The notes beneath the pieces are model-generated. The model did not search any database and was not told where the DNA came from. It was given only the letters and a program-made list of their open reading frames with translations. Shown one piece after another: positions 41,877 to 50,795 of a DNA stretch of 64,000 bases. Each line of letters starts with the position of its first letter. The first letter of the stretch is position 1. A program made the translations under genes and the position numbers. The stretch is taken from contig CAJQIB010000029.1 of assembly GCA_905478325.1 (NCBI GenBank), positions 1-64,000 on the forward strand. Direction: 5' to 3'. The stretch is from an uncultured Flavobacteriales bacterium (GTDB lineage: Bacteria; Bacteroidota; Bacteroidia; Flavobacteriales_D; Sanyastnellaceae).

Positions 41877-43138
41877 ATTTGCGCCGCACGATCTTACAGT
41901 CTATTCAAAGTCGAGCTTGGCTGCTCTTGCTTTCCACGGCCATCATCCTCATCAATACGCGCACTCTTGGACCAGAAGGACAAGGGCAAATCGCCTGGGT
42001 GCAGCTTGGACTGCTTCTGGTGACAGGCGCCAGCGGATTCATTGCAGGCGGAGCTGTGGTCTACTTGAAAAAGGTCATCCCGTTGCGTGCAACGCTTCTA
42101 CCGGGCCATCTATGGCTGATCATTTCTTCTATTGGCACCACGGCTCTTGGTATCCAGATGGGCTTCCTACCCCAGCATCACATGTTCGACATTGCTTTGT
42201 TGGGCTGGCTTCAGGGCATCATCATCTTTCATGGACAGCTGCTCCTTGGAGCACAAAACATCCGTGCACACAACCGGCTACAGGTCATGCAAAACGCTTT
42301 CGTTGCTGCAGGATTGGCACTCGTCTATTTCGTGTGGGGTTGGAAGCATGTTGACGCCTTTCTTGCTGTTTTGGGCCTGAGTTTGGCATTGACGGCCTTG
42401 CTGTCCTTCCCCCCGCTGCGGCATTTGCCGCAAACCGATCACCGTCCGCCTCTGAAAGACGTCATCCGTTTGCTTTGGAAACACGGCAGTGCGGCACAAG
42501 CCGGTGGACTGCTTCAAATGCTCACCAACCGAACCAACTTTAGTTTGCTTGCACGCAGCGCAGGCAATGGCGCGTCAGCAACGGGCATTTATTCGGTCGC
42601 TTTTTATGCCCTCGAAGCTATGTGGATCGTCGCAAGAGGCTTGGCTCCCGTGGTCCATGCGCGCACGGCCAACAACTCCGATCGCAAACAACGCATTCGA
42701 GAAACACGGGGCATCCTCGGATTGGCGGTACTTGCCACCATTCCATTGGCCTGTTCCGCCGCATTGATTCCCGACACATGGTACGCCCATCTCGTGGGGT
42801 TTGGCGGAATTCAGCCTGTCGTTTTGCGGCTTTTACCAGCGGCTTTGGCCGGTGCTATGGCTTCCATTCTTGCCCACCACCTTTCAGGAATTGGACACCA
42901 CAAGTGGAACGCCTATTCCTCCGGTTTAGGGCTTTTGGTTCTGAGTATTGGTGCCTGGCAATGGATTCCCACTCATGGAATACACGGCGCTGCCTATGCC
43001 GCATCTGTGGCCGCCGTTATGCAAACAACCTGCCTGGTCTTCGCCTGGAGTTACTGCGAACAGTCCCCCTGGCTCAGCTTGTGGCCTCGATGGAGCGAAA
43101 TTCGCTCGAGTGTTTTGCGTTCAGAGGAGATCCAGTAG
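41873..43138 (+). CDS. polysaccharide flippase-like membrane protein (Wzx/MATE superfamily)
   Basis: 421 residues with 12 or more predicted membrane helices. Opening ILQSIQSRAWLLLLSTAIILINTRTLGPEGQGQIAWVQ is the usual first helix plus the LGPEGQG loop of lipid-linked oligosaccharide flippases. AQAGGLLQMLTNRTNFSLLA and ATGIYSVAFYALEAMWIVARGLAPVVHAR are the equivalents in the second half. It moves undecaprenyl-linked glycans across the inner membrane. It overlaps the preceding glycosyltransferase gene by 4 bases; its last 18 bases overlap the convergent bshB1. Confidence 0.88.
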   Translation: MNLRRTILQSIQSRAWLLLLSTAIILINTRTLGPEGQGQIAWVQLGLLLVTGASGFIAGGAVVYLKKVIPLRATLLPGHLWLIISSIGTTALGIQMGFLPQHHMFDIALLGWLQGIIIFHGQLLLGAQNIRAHNRLQVMQNAFVAAGLALVYFVWGWKHVDAFLAVLGLSLALTALLSFPPLRHLPQTDHRPPLKDVIRLLWKHGSAAQAGGLLQMLTNRTNFSLLARSAGNGASATGIYSVAFYALEAMWIVARGLAPVVHARTANNSDRKQRIRETRGILGLAVLATIPLACSAALIPDTWYAHLVGFGGIQPVVLRLLPAALAGAMASILAHHLSGIGHHKWNAYSSGLGLLVLSIGAWQWIPTHGIHGAAYAASVAAVMQTTCLVFAWSYCEQSPWLSLWPRWSEIRSSVLRSEEIQ

Positions 43139-43864
43139 GTCCCGAACAACCGGTGGCCGGCTCGATTCGAACCCCTCTCCACTTTGCACGCCTCCCAAAC
43201 GACCCATCGCAGCATCGCGGCTTTTCAGATGCTGTAGAAACTCCGGTGAGCTGATTGGAGTCACCGGTTCGTTCTTCCCAGACCCTGCATGAAACTGCGT
43301 CTTATAGGCCCCAATTGCAGCGTATTTCACGGCTTCAAAACCCGAGATATCCACGATAAAATCAGGGGTGCGCCAGCGGTCTTGGATGTAATAATGCAAC
43401 GACTGCGGGCGCCAAGGTTCTTGCGTCTCGCCACTCTTTTGATCAACCGTTTCAATTTTGAGCAGTCCACTCAAAAAACAGGCACGCTCCAACAAAGAAC
43501 TCGCCCGACCATGGTCTGGATGCCGATCCGACTTGGCATTGGCCAAAACAAGTTGAGGCCTCAAACGTCGGAGCACTTCAATCACCTTCATCAGGGCGGG
43601 ATGGTCGATTTCGAAAAAGCCATCTCCCAAATTCAAATTCTCACGATGCATGACACCAAGAATCTCGGCAGCAGCTGCGGCTTCCAAGTCGCGTGTATCT
43701 CCCGTTCCCCGGGTGCCCAATTCTCCGCGGGTCAAATCGACCAAAGCAACGCGCTTGCCCTTGGCGACCATCGATGCGATTGTTCCTCCTGCTGACAACT
43801 CCACATCATCCGGATGGGCTCCAAAAGCACAGACATCCATCGTATCCATTTGAGCGTGTGTCAT
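43121..43864 (-). CDS. bshB1: bacillithiol biosynthesis deacetylase BshB1
   Basis: 247 residues, a PIG-L/LmbE-type zinc deacetylase. It removes the acetyl group of GlcNAc-malate to give GlcN-malate in bacillithiol synthesis. Zinc and catalytic residues: AFGAHPDDVELSAGGTI at the N-terminus and KSDRHPDHGRASSLLERACFLSGL; the branch-specific LVDLTRGELGTRGTGDTRDLEA and YYIQDRWRTPDFIVDIS fit BshB1. A TAACTTTG promoter element ends five bases upstream of ATG 43864. bshA and bshC are not in this window. Confidence 0.94.
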   Translation of the reverse strand: MTHAQMDTMDVCAFGAHPDDVELSAGGTIASMVAKGKRVALVDLTRGELGTRGTGDTRDLEAAAAAEILGVMHRENLNLGDGFFEIDHPALMKVIEVLRRLRPQLVLANAKSDRHPDHGRASSLLERACFLSGLLKIETVDQKSGETQEPWRPQSLHYYIQDRWRTPDFIVDISGFEAVKYAAIGAYKTQFHAGSGKNEPVTPISSPEFLQHLKSRDAAMGRLGGVQSGEGFESSRPPVVRDLLDLL

Positions 43865-43869
43865 GGTGA

Positions 43870-43877
43870 CAAAGTTA
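43870..43877 (-). promoter_or_regulatory. TAnnTTTG element before bshB1, leaderless spacing
   Basis: Minus strand TAACTTTG, then TCACC and ATG 43864. A TTG box (plus 43895-43897) lies 17 bases upstream. Confidence 0.65.
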
Positions 43878-43943
43878 GGGGTTCACAAAAATCTCAACAC
43901 CCATTGCAGTGAACAAGTTTTAGATGCATCTTGTTGACCCAAT

Positions 43944-45443
43944 ATGAGTTCAACAACCTCCAATCGTTCCTCGCAAGCAATCGTAATTGGCGCAGGGTTT
44001 TCGGGCATTGCAGCGGCAACAGAATTGGCTTCAAAAGGGGTCGATGTTGTGGTGCTTGAACGGCACAACCACCCTGGTGGAAGGGCCCGTGTTTTTCAAG
44101 AAGCCGGATTCACGTTTGATATGGGACCCAGCTGGTACTGGATGCCCGACGTATTTGAGGCCTATTTCGAGAAATTTGGAAGCCATGTAAACGAAGAGCT
44201 CGACTTGGTTCGTCTCGACCCTTCGTACAAAGTGTGGTTTACAGGAGAATCGTTGGATGTCCCCGCAGCGTTTGAATCCATGCAGGTCGCCTTCGAATCC
44301 ATGGAAAAAGGGGCAGGCCAGAGGCTCGCTGATTTTATGGCTGAGGCCAAAATCAAGTACGACATTGGAATGAGTGAATTTGTGTGGAAGCCAGCGCACA
44401 ATGTCTTGGAGTTTGCTGATTGGAAAACCGTGAAACAAGCAACACACTTGTCTCTGTTCACTTCGTTTAGCAAGCATGCCAGGCGGTATTTCACGGATCC
44501 ACGTTTGCTTCAGATCATTGAATTCCCTGTTTTGTTTTTAGGCGCTAAACCAGAGAAAACCCCTGCTCTTTACAGCCTCATGAATTATGCCGACACGATG
44601 CTCGGCACATGGTATCCTATGGGCGGGATGCATGAAATTGTCCGCGCTTTGGTTCGCGTAGCCGAGCGTAATGGAGTTCAATTTCATTACGAGCAAGATG
44701 TCGCCTCCATCGATGCCAATCACGGCAAAGTCTCCGGTGTGACGCTCCGTGATGGAACCAAATGGAAAGCCGAAACCATCATCGCTGCGGCTGACTACCA
44801 CCATGTGGAACAGCATCTCCTACCCGCTGCATTCAGAAGATACGATGCGACGTATTGGGACAACCGCGTGATGTCTCCGAGTTCGCTTCTTTTTTATGTG
44901 GGTGTGGACATTCGAGTTCCACAGTTGAAGCATCACAATTTGTTTTTCGACACGCCATTCGGCCCGCATGCTTCTACCATTTATGATGAACCTGCTTGGC
45001 CAGAAGATCCGCTTTTTTATATCAGCGCTCCTTCAAAAACAGATTCCGGAGTGGCCCCTGAAGGACACGAAAATCTTTTTTTCTTGATTCCATTGGCACC
45101 AGGGCTTTCTGAAGAGGAAGGTCAACGAGAATCCTACTTTAACCACTTGTGCGACAGATTAGAAAGCCACATCGGTTTGGATATTCGTCCGCACATTGTG
45201 TTTAAACGCAGTTATGCCCATGCCGAATTTCAAGAGGATTACCGGGCTTTCAAAGGCAATGCCTATGGATTAGCCAACACATTGAAACAAACCGCTTTTT
45301 GGAAACCCAAAATGAAAAGCAAACTTCCGGGCTTGTTTTTCACCGGTCAACTGACAACCCCTGGCCCAGGCGTACCCCCGAGTTTGATTAGCGGAGAGGT
45401 CGCAGGGAGAGAAGCCAAATCATGGCTTGAAGTCGGGAAGTGA
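43944..45443 (+). CDS. crtI: phytoene desaturase CrtI
   Basis: 499 residues, normal length. FAD-dependent desaturation of phytoene to lycopene, at the membrane. AIVIGAGFSGIAAATELASKG is the dinucleotide fold, followed by HPGGRARVFQEAGFTFDMGPSWYWMPDVFEAYF, typical of bacterial CrtI. FKGNAYGLANTLKQTAFWKPK and LFFTGQLTTPGPGVPPSLISGEVAGR form the C-terminal FAD motif. First gene of the eight-gene carotenoid operon. A weak promoter candidate, TTG (43904) with N19 and GCATCTTG, lies just upstream. Confidence 0.95.
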   Translation: MSSTTSNRSSQAIVIGAGFSGIAAATELASKGVDVVVLERHNHPGGRARVFQEAGFTFDMGPSWYWMPDVFEAYFEKFGSHVNEELDLVRLDPSYKVWFTGESLDVPAAFESMQVAFESMEKGAGQRLADFMAEAKIKYDIGMSEFVWKPAHNVLEFADWKTVKQATHLSLFTSFSKHARRYFTDPRLLQIIEFPVLFLGAKPEKTPALYSLMNYADTMLGTWYPMGGMHEIVRALVRVAERNGVQFHYEQDVASIDANHGKVSGVTLRDGTKWKAETIIAAADYHHVEQHLLPAAFRRYDATYWDNRVMSPSSLLFYVGVDIRVPQLKHHNLFFDTPFGPHASTIYDEPAWPEDPLFYISAPSKTDSGVAPEGHENLFFLIPLAPGLSEEEGQRESYFNHLCDRLESHIGLDIRPHIVFKRSYAHAEFQEDYRAFKGNAYGLANTLKQTAFWKPKMKSKLPGLFFTGQLTTPGPGVPPSLISGEVAGREAKSWLEVGK

Positions 45444-45474
45444 ACCTATTGACCCTTTCTCAAGTTACTACCTA

Positions 45475-46317
45475 ATGGACGCCATCGCTTTATATGACCA
45501 TGTATGCTACGAATGCAGTGTGCAAACCACAAAAGCCTATAGCACCTCATTTTCGCTGGGAATTCGGTTTCTTGGTAAACCGCTAAGAAGACCGGTTTAT
45601 GCCATTTATGGTTTTGTTCGGTTTGCAGATGAGATTGTGGATTCATTTCATGATCACGACAAGAAGGATCTATTTGAGCGATTCAAAGCGGATACGTATG
45701 CTGCCATTGATGAAGGCATTAGCCTCAATCCCATTCTTCACGCATTTCAACGCGTATTCCATCAGTATCAAATTGACCGAGAACACGTGGATTTATTTCT
45801 ACGCAGCATGGAATGGGATCTGAAACGGAATGACTATGACCGGCAAGGGTTTGAAGACTATGTCGTTGGTTCAGCTGAAGTGGTTGGCCTGATGTGTCTC
45901 CGTGTTTTTGTGGATGGAGATGATACACGGTATCAGGAGTTATTACCGAGTGCAAGGAGGTTGGGTGCGGCTTTCCAAAAAATCAATTTCTTGCGCGATC
46001 TAAAGGATGATTTTGAAGAGAAAGGGCGAACGTATTTCCCAGGTCTTGACATGACTCAATTTACCGAGACCACGAAAAAGTCGATTGAAAGTGAAATTGA
46101 AAGTGACTTCAAAGCCGCTCACATTGGTATCCTGCAGCTGCCCCGTTCAAGTCGCTTAGGTGTGCATGTGGCCTATATCTATTACTTGCGATTGTTCGAA
46201 AAAATACGTCAACTGCCGAGCGAGCGGATCATGGAGGAGCGCATCCGCATTCCGAATGGGAGAAAGTTGACGCTGTTGTTTAGCTCTTACGTCCGGCACC
46301 AATTCAATCTTCTCTGA
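45475..46317 (+). CDS. crtB: phytoene synthase CrtB
   Basis: 280 residues from ATG 45475; the frame extends to a TTG at 45427 inside crtI. Condenses two geranylgeranyl diphosphates to phytoene. Both Asp-rich motifs are present: FVRFADEIVDSFHD (DxxxD near residue 50) and INFLRDLKDDFEEKGRTYFP (about 170-190). KAYSTSFSLGIRFL and SAEVVGLMCLRVF are also conserved. Starts 31 bases after crtI; co-transcribed with it. Confidence 0.95.
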   Translation: MDAIALYDHVCYECSVQTTKAYSTSFSLGIRFLGKPLRRPVYAIYGFVRFADEIVDSFHDHDKKDLFERFKADTYAAIDEGISLNPILHAFQRVFHQYQIDREHVDLFLRSMEWDLKRNDYDRQGFEDYVVGSAEVVGLMCLRVFVDGDDTRYQELLPSARRLGAAFQKINFLRDLKDDFEEKGRTYFPGLDMTQFTETTKKSIESEIESDFKAAHIGILQLPRSSRLGVHVAYIYYLRLFEKIRQLPSERIMEERIRIPNGRKLTLLFSSYVRHQFNLL

Positions 46318-46319
46318 TT

Positions 46320-46868
46320 ATGAAATGGTTTTTGGCCTGTTGTCTCGCTTTTTTCGGGGTCCTTCCCTCGATGCAATCGCAAACAAGTTCCGCACCAACA
46401 ATTGATGACCGATTGGACGTTTGGAAAGCGTACCGGGTGGCTTCCGAAAACAAAGAAACAGGCGATTCTCTGTCCGTTTTTGAAGATGCTGCAAGGGACT
46501 ATTCTGCAGCACACAACGAAAGTCCAGAGGCTCTTGGAATGGTAGCTACTGCTGAACTTATGAAGGTGGAGTCCATGCAAAACTTGTTGGAAAAACTCGA
46601 AGCATTTATGCACTGGAAAGCGCATCTTGAAACAGCCATCGAAAGCAAACCCATGGATCCCGACTTGAGGGTATTTCGACTTTCTGTTCAACTACATGTC
46701 CCGGGAATCTTGGCATACTCTGGAGAGATTGATGAAGATGTTCTCCTCATTTCGAATGCCCTTCAATCAGGAAGCTGGTCAAAAGATCCTGAACACGAAA
46801 CATTCATCCGCGATTTGTTCCACGCCTTTGACTTGACTCTTGAGTTGGACTCCGATGAGCACGAATAG
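46320..46868 (+). CDS. secreted protein of unknown function within the carotenoid operon
   Basis: 182 residues, beginning 2 bases after the crtB stop and overlapping idi, so it is clearly part of the operon. Signal peptide MKWFLACCLAFFGVLPSMQSQ, then an all-helical chain of Leu-, Ala- and Glu-rich segments (DDRLDVWKAYRVASENKETGD, SPEALGMVATAELMKVESMQ, WKAHLETAIESKPMDPDLRV) that resembles two or three degenerate TPR units. No known carotenoid enzyme matches. A periplasmic or membrane-face helper in pigment synthesis or deposition is a guess from context only. Confidence 0.8.
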   Translation: MKWFLACCLAFFGVLPSMQSQTSSAPTIDDRLDVWKAYRVASENKETGDSLSVFEDAARDYSAAHNESPEALGMVATAELMKVESMQNLLEKLEAFMHWKAHLETAIESKPMDPDLRVFRLSVQLHVPGILAYSGEIDEDVLLISNALQSGSWSKDPEHETFIRDLFHAFDLTLELDSDEHE

Positions 46869-47397
46869 CGAAGAACACGTCATCCTAGTCGACGCCGAAG
46901 ACAATGCTTTGGGCCTCATGAACAAAATGGAGGCGCATGAAAAAGGAGCGTTACATCGGGCGTTTTCCATTTTCATTTTCAATAGCGATGGTCGCTGGCT
47001 GCTTCAGCGCCGGGCTTTAGACAAATACCACAGCCCGGGATTGTGGAGCAATACGTGCTGCAGCCACCCCCGCCAAGACGAATCCGTCATCGAGGCAGGG
47101 ATTCGCCGATTGAATGAGGAAATGGGCATGTATTGTCAGATCGAACCCCAGTTTCATTTCACGTATCGCTGCAACTTACCGAACGGTTTGATTGAGCATG
47201 AGTTGGACCATGTGCTCGTGGGATATTCAGACAAAACACCACACCTGAATTCAAAGGAAGTTTGTGACTACAAATACATCACTACAGAACAACTAGAGCA
47301 GGAGATGCAGGCCTTCCCGGATCGCTTCTCTGTTTGGTTTAAGCTCTGCTTTCATCGCGTTCGAAATCGTTTTAGTGAAATGGAGCACCTGCGATGA
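46855..47397 (+). CDS. idi: isopentenyl-diphosphate delta-isomerase, type I
   Basis: 180 residues from ATG 46855, overlapping the preceding gene by 14 bases; a TTG at 46840 is less likely. Nudix-fold enzyme interconverting IPP and DMAPP. Catalytic Cys in SNTCCSHPRQDESV, catalytic Glu in GLIEHELDHVLVG, Nudix-like EAGIRRLNEEMGM, and HRAFSIFIFNSDGRWLLQRRA. Placing idi among the crt genes raises supply of the C5 precursors together with pigment synthesis. Confidence 0.96.
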   Translation: MSTNSEEHVILVDAEDNALGLMNKMEAHEKGALHRAFSIFIFNSDGRWLLQRRALDKYHSPGLWSNTCCSHPRQDESVIEAGIRRLNEEMGMYCQIEPQFHFTYRCNLPNGLIEHELDHVLVGYSDKTPHLNSKEVCDYKYITTEQLEQEMQAFPDRFSVWFKLCFHRVRNRFSEMEHLR

Positions 47398-48911
47398 AAC
47401 CACCCACGAAACAGATAGCCATTGTCATCGGTGCTGGAGTTGCCGGGCTTGCCACAGCCATACGGCTGGCCGCTTCGGGCATCAAAACAGCTGTCTACGA
47501 GAGCGCATCTGGACCGGGAGGAAAACTAAAAGAAGAGCACACGAAGGGGTACCGCTTTGATCTTGGACCTTCGCTTTTCACCATGCCCGAATTGGTCATG
47601 GAATTGGACCGCTTGACGCGATCTAGCGCTGATGTCCAAGCGGACAAACTCCCTCAAGTATTTCGCTATCAAACGCTGGATCGTTCAACGCATTATTTCT
47701 GGGAAGATGCTACGCGAATTGTCGCCTGGGCAGATCGCAAGGCTTTCAAAGAGGCCGTTTTACAAGCCGTCGAAGTGGAACCCCATGCTTTAGACCACCA
47801 TCTCAATCACAGCCAAACTATTTACGAGGCGACGCGAAAGCTGTTTTTGGAGCAAAGTCTCCATGAATGGAAGCGGTTCAGCTGGCCTGCGTTTTCCAGG
47901 GCCATTCCCCATTTGCACCGCCTGCCCTGGTTCGGCTCTTTGCACCGGTTGAATCGCAAGCGATTGCATGAACCTCATCTTGTTCAGTTGTTTGATCGCT
48001 ATGCGACCTACAATGGCTCTGACCCCCATCGCGCGCCCGCAATGTTGCATGCCATTCCACATTTGGAACACGGCATCGGAACGTTTTTCCCTGAGGGTGG
48101 CATGATGGGCATTGTGCATCACCTTTTTGCACTCGCCCAAAGTTTGGGTGTAGCGTTCCACTTTGACCAGTCGGTGCAAAAAATAGTGCATCGCAACGGT
48201 CACGTGAAAGGCATCGCAGTGGAATTGAACGGTCGACCTCATCACGTTCAAGCCGACATCGTCGTTTCCAATGCTGACATCCACCCGACCTACCGAAAGC
48301 TATTGCCAGACATCAAAGCACCGGAACATATCCTCAAGCAAGAGCGGTCGTCAAGCGGGGTGATCTTTTACTGGGGAGTCAAGGGGGAGCACAAAGAATT
48401 GCACTTGCACAACATCTTATTCAGCAAGAACTACCGCCAAGAATTCCAATCGATAGATGCGTTGGGACACCCCGGAAATGACCCCACAGTCTACATCAAC
48501 ATAACCTCAAAGTTGCAACCTTCAGACGCCCCGTCCGGATGCGAAAACTGGTTTGTCATGGTCAATGTAAGTGCAGACCCGGAAACGATTGACGCCGAAA
48601 TTCCGGCGATCCGCCGTGCGGTATTGGATAAAATCTCAAGAACGCTCGGACATTCCATAAGCGACCTCATTGAGACGGAGTCCATCCTCACCCCGCGTGA
48701 CATTGAAAACCGAACGAGTTCATGGCGCGGTGCCCTCTATGGGGCCAGCTCCAACAATGCGCTCGCCGCATTTCTCCGCCACCGAAATCGTTCAAAGCAA
48801 ATCAAAGGATTGTATTTTTGTGGTGGAAGTGTTCATCCTGGCGGTGGCATTCCACTCTGCTTACTTAGCGCGCGTATTGCATCTGAATTGATCCAAACAA
48901 CAACTCCATGA
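47394..48911 (+). CDS. crtD: CrtD-like carotenoid 3,4-desaturase (CrtI family)
   Basis: 505 residues; ATGA overlap with idi upstream and with cruF downstream. The FAD domain IAIVIGAGVAGLATAIRLAASG and GGKLKEEHTKGYRFDLGPSLFTMPEL mark a CrtI-family desaturase. The C-terminus ends FCGGSVHPGGGIPLCLLSARIASELI, the pattern of CrtD-type enzymes rather than of CrtI. In flavobacteria this enzyme introduces the 3',4' double bond in the 1'-hydroxylated psi end made by CruF. Position directly before cruF supports that role. Distinguishing it from other CrtI paralogues needs a tree. Confidence 0.87.
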   Translation: MKPPTKQIAIVIGAGVAGLATAIRLAASGIKTAVYESASGPGGKLKEEHTKGYRFDLGPSLFTMPELVMELDRLTRSSADVQADKLPQVFRYQTLDRSTHYFWEDATRIVAWADRKAFKEAVLQAVEVEPHALDHHLNHSQTIYEATRKLFLEQSLHEWKRFSWPAFSRAIPHLHRLPWFGSLHRLNRKRLHEPHLVQLFDRYATYNGSDPHRAPAMLHAIPHLEHGIGTFFPEGGMMGIVHHLFALAQSLGVAFHFDQSVQKIVHRNGHVKGIAVELNGRPHHVQADIVVSNADIHPTYRKLLPDIKAPEHILKQERSSSGVIFYWGVKGEHKELHLHNILFSKNYRQEFQSIDALGHPGNDPTVYINITSKLQPSDAPSGCENWFVMVNVSADPETIDAEIPAIRRAVLDKISRTLGHSISDLIETESILTPRDIENRTSSWRGALYGASSNNALAAFLRHRNRSKQIKGLYFCGGSVHPGGGIPLCLLSARIASELIQTTTP

Positions 48912-49555
48912 ACTGGACCACTCTTAAACGCTGGGCTCCCTTGATCATGATCATCCTCAACAGTGTGGGGGTGGCTGGTGTGTTGTTGGGATTTGGTGAA
49001 ACCATTCTGCAATTCACTGCTTTGAATTTGCTGATAAACGGGGTACTAGCCGCTTGGCTGGATTGGGATTCTCGCAGTCGCTTGTGGGTATACGCGGCTC
49101 TAGGTGGATGGCTTGTTGAATGCTTCGGCGTGCACACCGGGTGGCTATTTGGTGCTTACCACTATGGACACGGTCTCGGACTTCAGGTCGCCGAAGTCCC
49201 TTTGATTTTAGGGGCATTGTGGTTTGTCACGCTCATGGGATTTGGCCATTGGGGCGGGCGCTGGCTGCTTCGGTTTAGACTCGGCACGAAAGCACATAAA
49301 GTGGGCACAGCGATCGTAGCAGCCACTCTTATGATGGGACTCGATGCTTTCATAGAGCCCGTGGCCATCCAATCGGGTTGGTGGGAGTGGGCGCAAGGAG
49401 ATGTGCCTTGGACCAATTATGCCTCGTGGTGGGCCATTGCTTTTCTTTTTCATTTAGTTCCGAGACAATCAACAGAATCCAAGGGAACTGGAATCTTAGT
49501 TCTCATCTTTGCATCGTTCTTCATTCTGCTCAATGTTTTTCCATGGACCGTTTGA
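48908..49555 (+). CDS. cruF: carotenoid 1,2-hydratase-type protein CruF
   Basis: 215 residues, six or seven membrane helices, the DUF422/CruF family. Adds water to the psi end of gamma-carotene to give the 1'-hydroxyl group. Family-specific text: FGVHTGWLFGAYHYGHGLG, VPLILGALWFVTLMG, GLDAFIEPVAIQSGWWEW and WTNYASWWAIAFLFHL. Translationally coupled to the CrtD-like gene (4-base overlap) and overlapping crtZ by 13 bases. No relation to CrtC-type hydratases. Confidence 0.93.
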   Translation: MNWTTLKRWAPLIMIILNSVGVAGVLLGFGETILQFTALNLLINGVLAAWLDWDSRSRLWVYAALGGWLVECFGVHTGWLFGAYHYGHGLGLQVAEVPLILGALWFVTLMGFGHWGGRWLLRFRLGTKAHKVGTAIVAATLMMGLDAFIEPVAIQSGWWEWAQGDVPWTNYASWWAIAFLFHLVPRQSTESKGTGILVLIFASFFILLNVFPWTV

Positions 49556-50052
49556 TTTTCTTCACGCACCCCGCATTCATTGTGATTGTAACCTTTCTGA
49601 TTATGGAAGGCGTGGCATGGTTCGCACACAAGTATATCATGCATGGGTTGATGTGGTATTTTCATCAGGATCATCACGTCCACCAACCGGGTTTTTTTGA
49701 AAAAAACGATGCCTTCTTCTTGATTTTTGCTGTCCCTAGTGCGAGCTGTATCATTACGGGGTCCATGGCAGGAGGTGACTTTCGCATTTGGATTGGCGCG
49801 GGGATTGCGGCGTATGGCCTGGCTTACTTCCTCGTTCATGATGTTTTCATTCACCAACGATTCAGGTGGTTTCGCAGGACAGAAAACACCTATTTAATGG
49901 CGATTCGTAAGGCACATAAAATTCACCACAAGCACTTGACCAAAGAAAAAGGAGAGTGTTTTGGGATGCTATTCGTACCCTTGCGCTACTGGCTGGAAGC
50001 GAGAAAGTCGCAAAGGAAGTGGTCCGCAAACACACAATCTCCCGTTAAGTAA
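49543..50052 (+). CDS. crtZ: beta-carotene 3-hydroxylase CrtZ
   Basis: 169 residues from ATG 49543; the longer frame upstream is inside cruF. Non-haem di-iron membrane hydroxylase acting on the 3-position of beta rings. All four His clusters are present: HKYIMHG, HQDHHVHQPG, HDVFIHQRF and HKIHHKH. Four membrane helices. TAATG overlap with the cyclase gene shows coupling. Confidence 0.95.
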   Translation: MDRLIFFTHPAFIVIVTFLIMEGVAWFAHKYIMHGLMWYFHQDHHVHQPGFFEKNDAFFLIFAVPSASCIITGSMAGGDFRIWIGAGIAAYGLAYFLVHDVFIHQRFRWFRRTENTYLMAIRKAHKIHHKHLTKEKGECFGMLFVPLRYWLEARKSQRKWSANTQSPVK

Positions 50053-50795
50053 TGAGCGGACTCTATCTGGCCGTCGACCTCGCTGTGCTGGCCTTCCCAC
50101 TTCTTCTCAGCTTTGACAAGCGCGTTCATTTCTTTGGCCAATGGAAAGACTTTTGGCCCGTGAACATCGGCGTATTGATCTTCTTCATCACATGGGACGT
50201 CTTTTTCACCCAATGGGGAATTTGGGGATTCAACCCGGACTACCTCTTGGGTCCTGAATGGCTTGGGTTGCCCATGGAAGAATGGCTGTTCTTCATTTGC
50301 ATTCCGTATGCCAGCGTCTTCACTTACGCCACGTTAAAACATTACGTGCGCAGGAATCCATTTAGACACAGTGCGATTACCTTGAACATGGCGGCCATTG
50401 CAATTACCGCGGGGCTAAGCTATTGGTATTCGGATGCATGGTATACGTTTTCTGCGAGCGCGCTTCTGTGTGTGTTTTTCATTTGGTCTGCGGTGAACTA
50501 TGTAGCGTGGTCACATCACTTGTGGATCGCCTTTTTCGTTCTACTCACTCCTTTTATCATCACCAACGGAGTTCTCACGGGAATCACCTTTTGGGAGTAT
50601 CCATTGTTGCACAATGATGCCGGCCAAATCCAAGATTCCATCGTGTGGTACGCAGGAGAGCACACGACTGGATGGCGCATTTTCAGCATGCCCGTAGACG
50701 ACCTGATTTATGGTTTTCTCCTCATCGGTCTCCACATTGCCGGATTTGAAGCGTTGCAAAAAAGACGCTTGGGACTCGGACCTTACTCCGACTGA
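50052..50795 (+). CDS. crtY: lycopene beta-cyclase, fused CrtYcd type
   Basis: 247 residues with six or seven helices in two similar halves, each with the lycopene-cyclase-domain motif: FITWDVFFTQWGIWGFNPDYLLG with PMEEWLFFICIPYA in the first, and NGVLTGITFWEYP with MPVDDLIYGFLLIGLHIAGFE in the second. This is the Bacteroidota fused form of the heterodimeric CrtYc/CrtYd cyclase. The two PxE/D-E-W/D sites probably stabilise the carbocation. It forms the beta ring; with CruF present, one end would be cyclised and the other hydrated. Last gene of the operon, with a 13-base convergent overlap with the EEP gene. Confidence 0.93.
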   Translation: MSGLYLAVDLAVLAFPLLLSFDKRVHFFGQWKDFWPVNIGVLIFFITWDVFFTQWGIWGFNPDYLLGPEWLGLPMEEWLFFICIPYASVFTYATLKHYVRRNPFRHSAITLNMAAIAITAGLSYWYSDAWYTFSASALLCVFFIWSAVNYVAWSHHLWIAFFVLLTPFIITNGVLTGITFWEYPLLHNDAGQIQDSIVWYAGEHTTGWRIFSMPVDDLIYGFLLIGLHIAGFEALQKRRLGLGPYSD

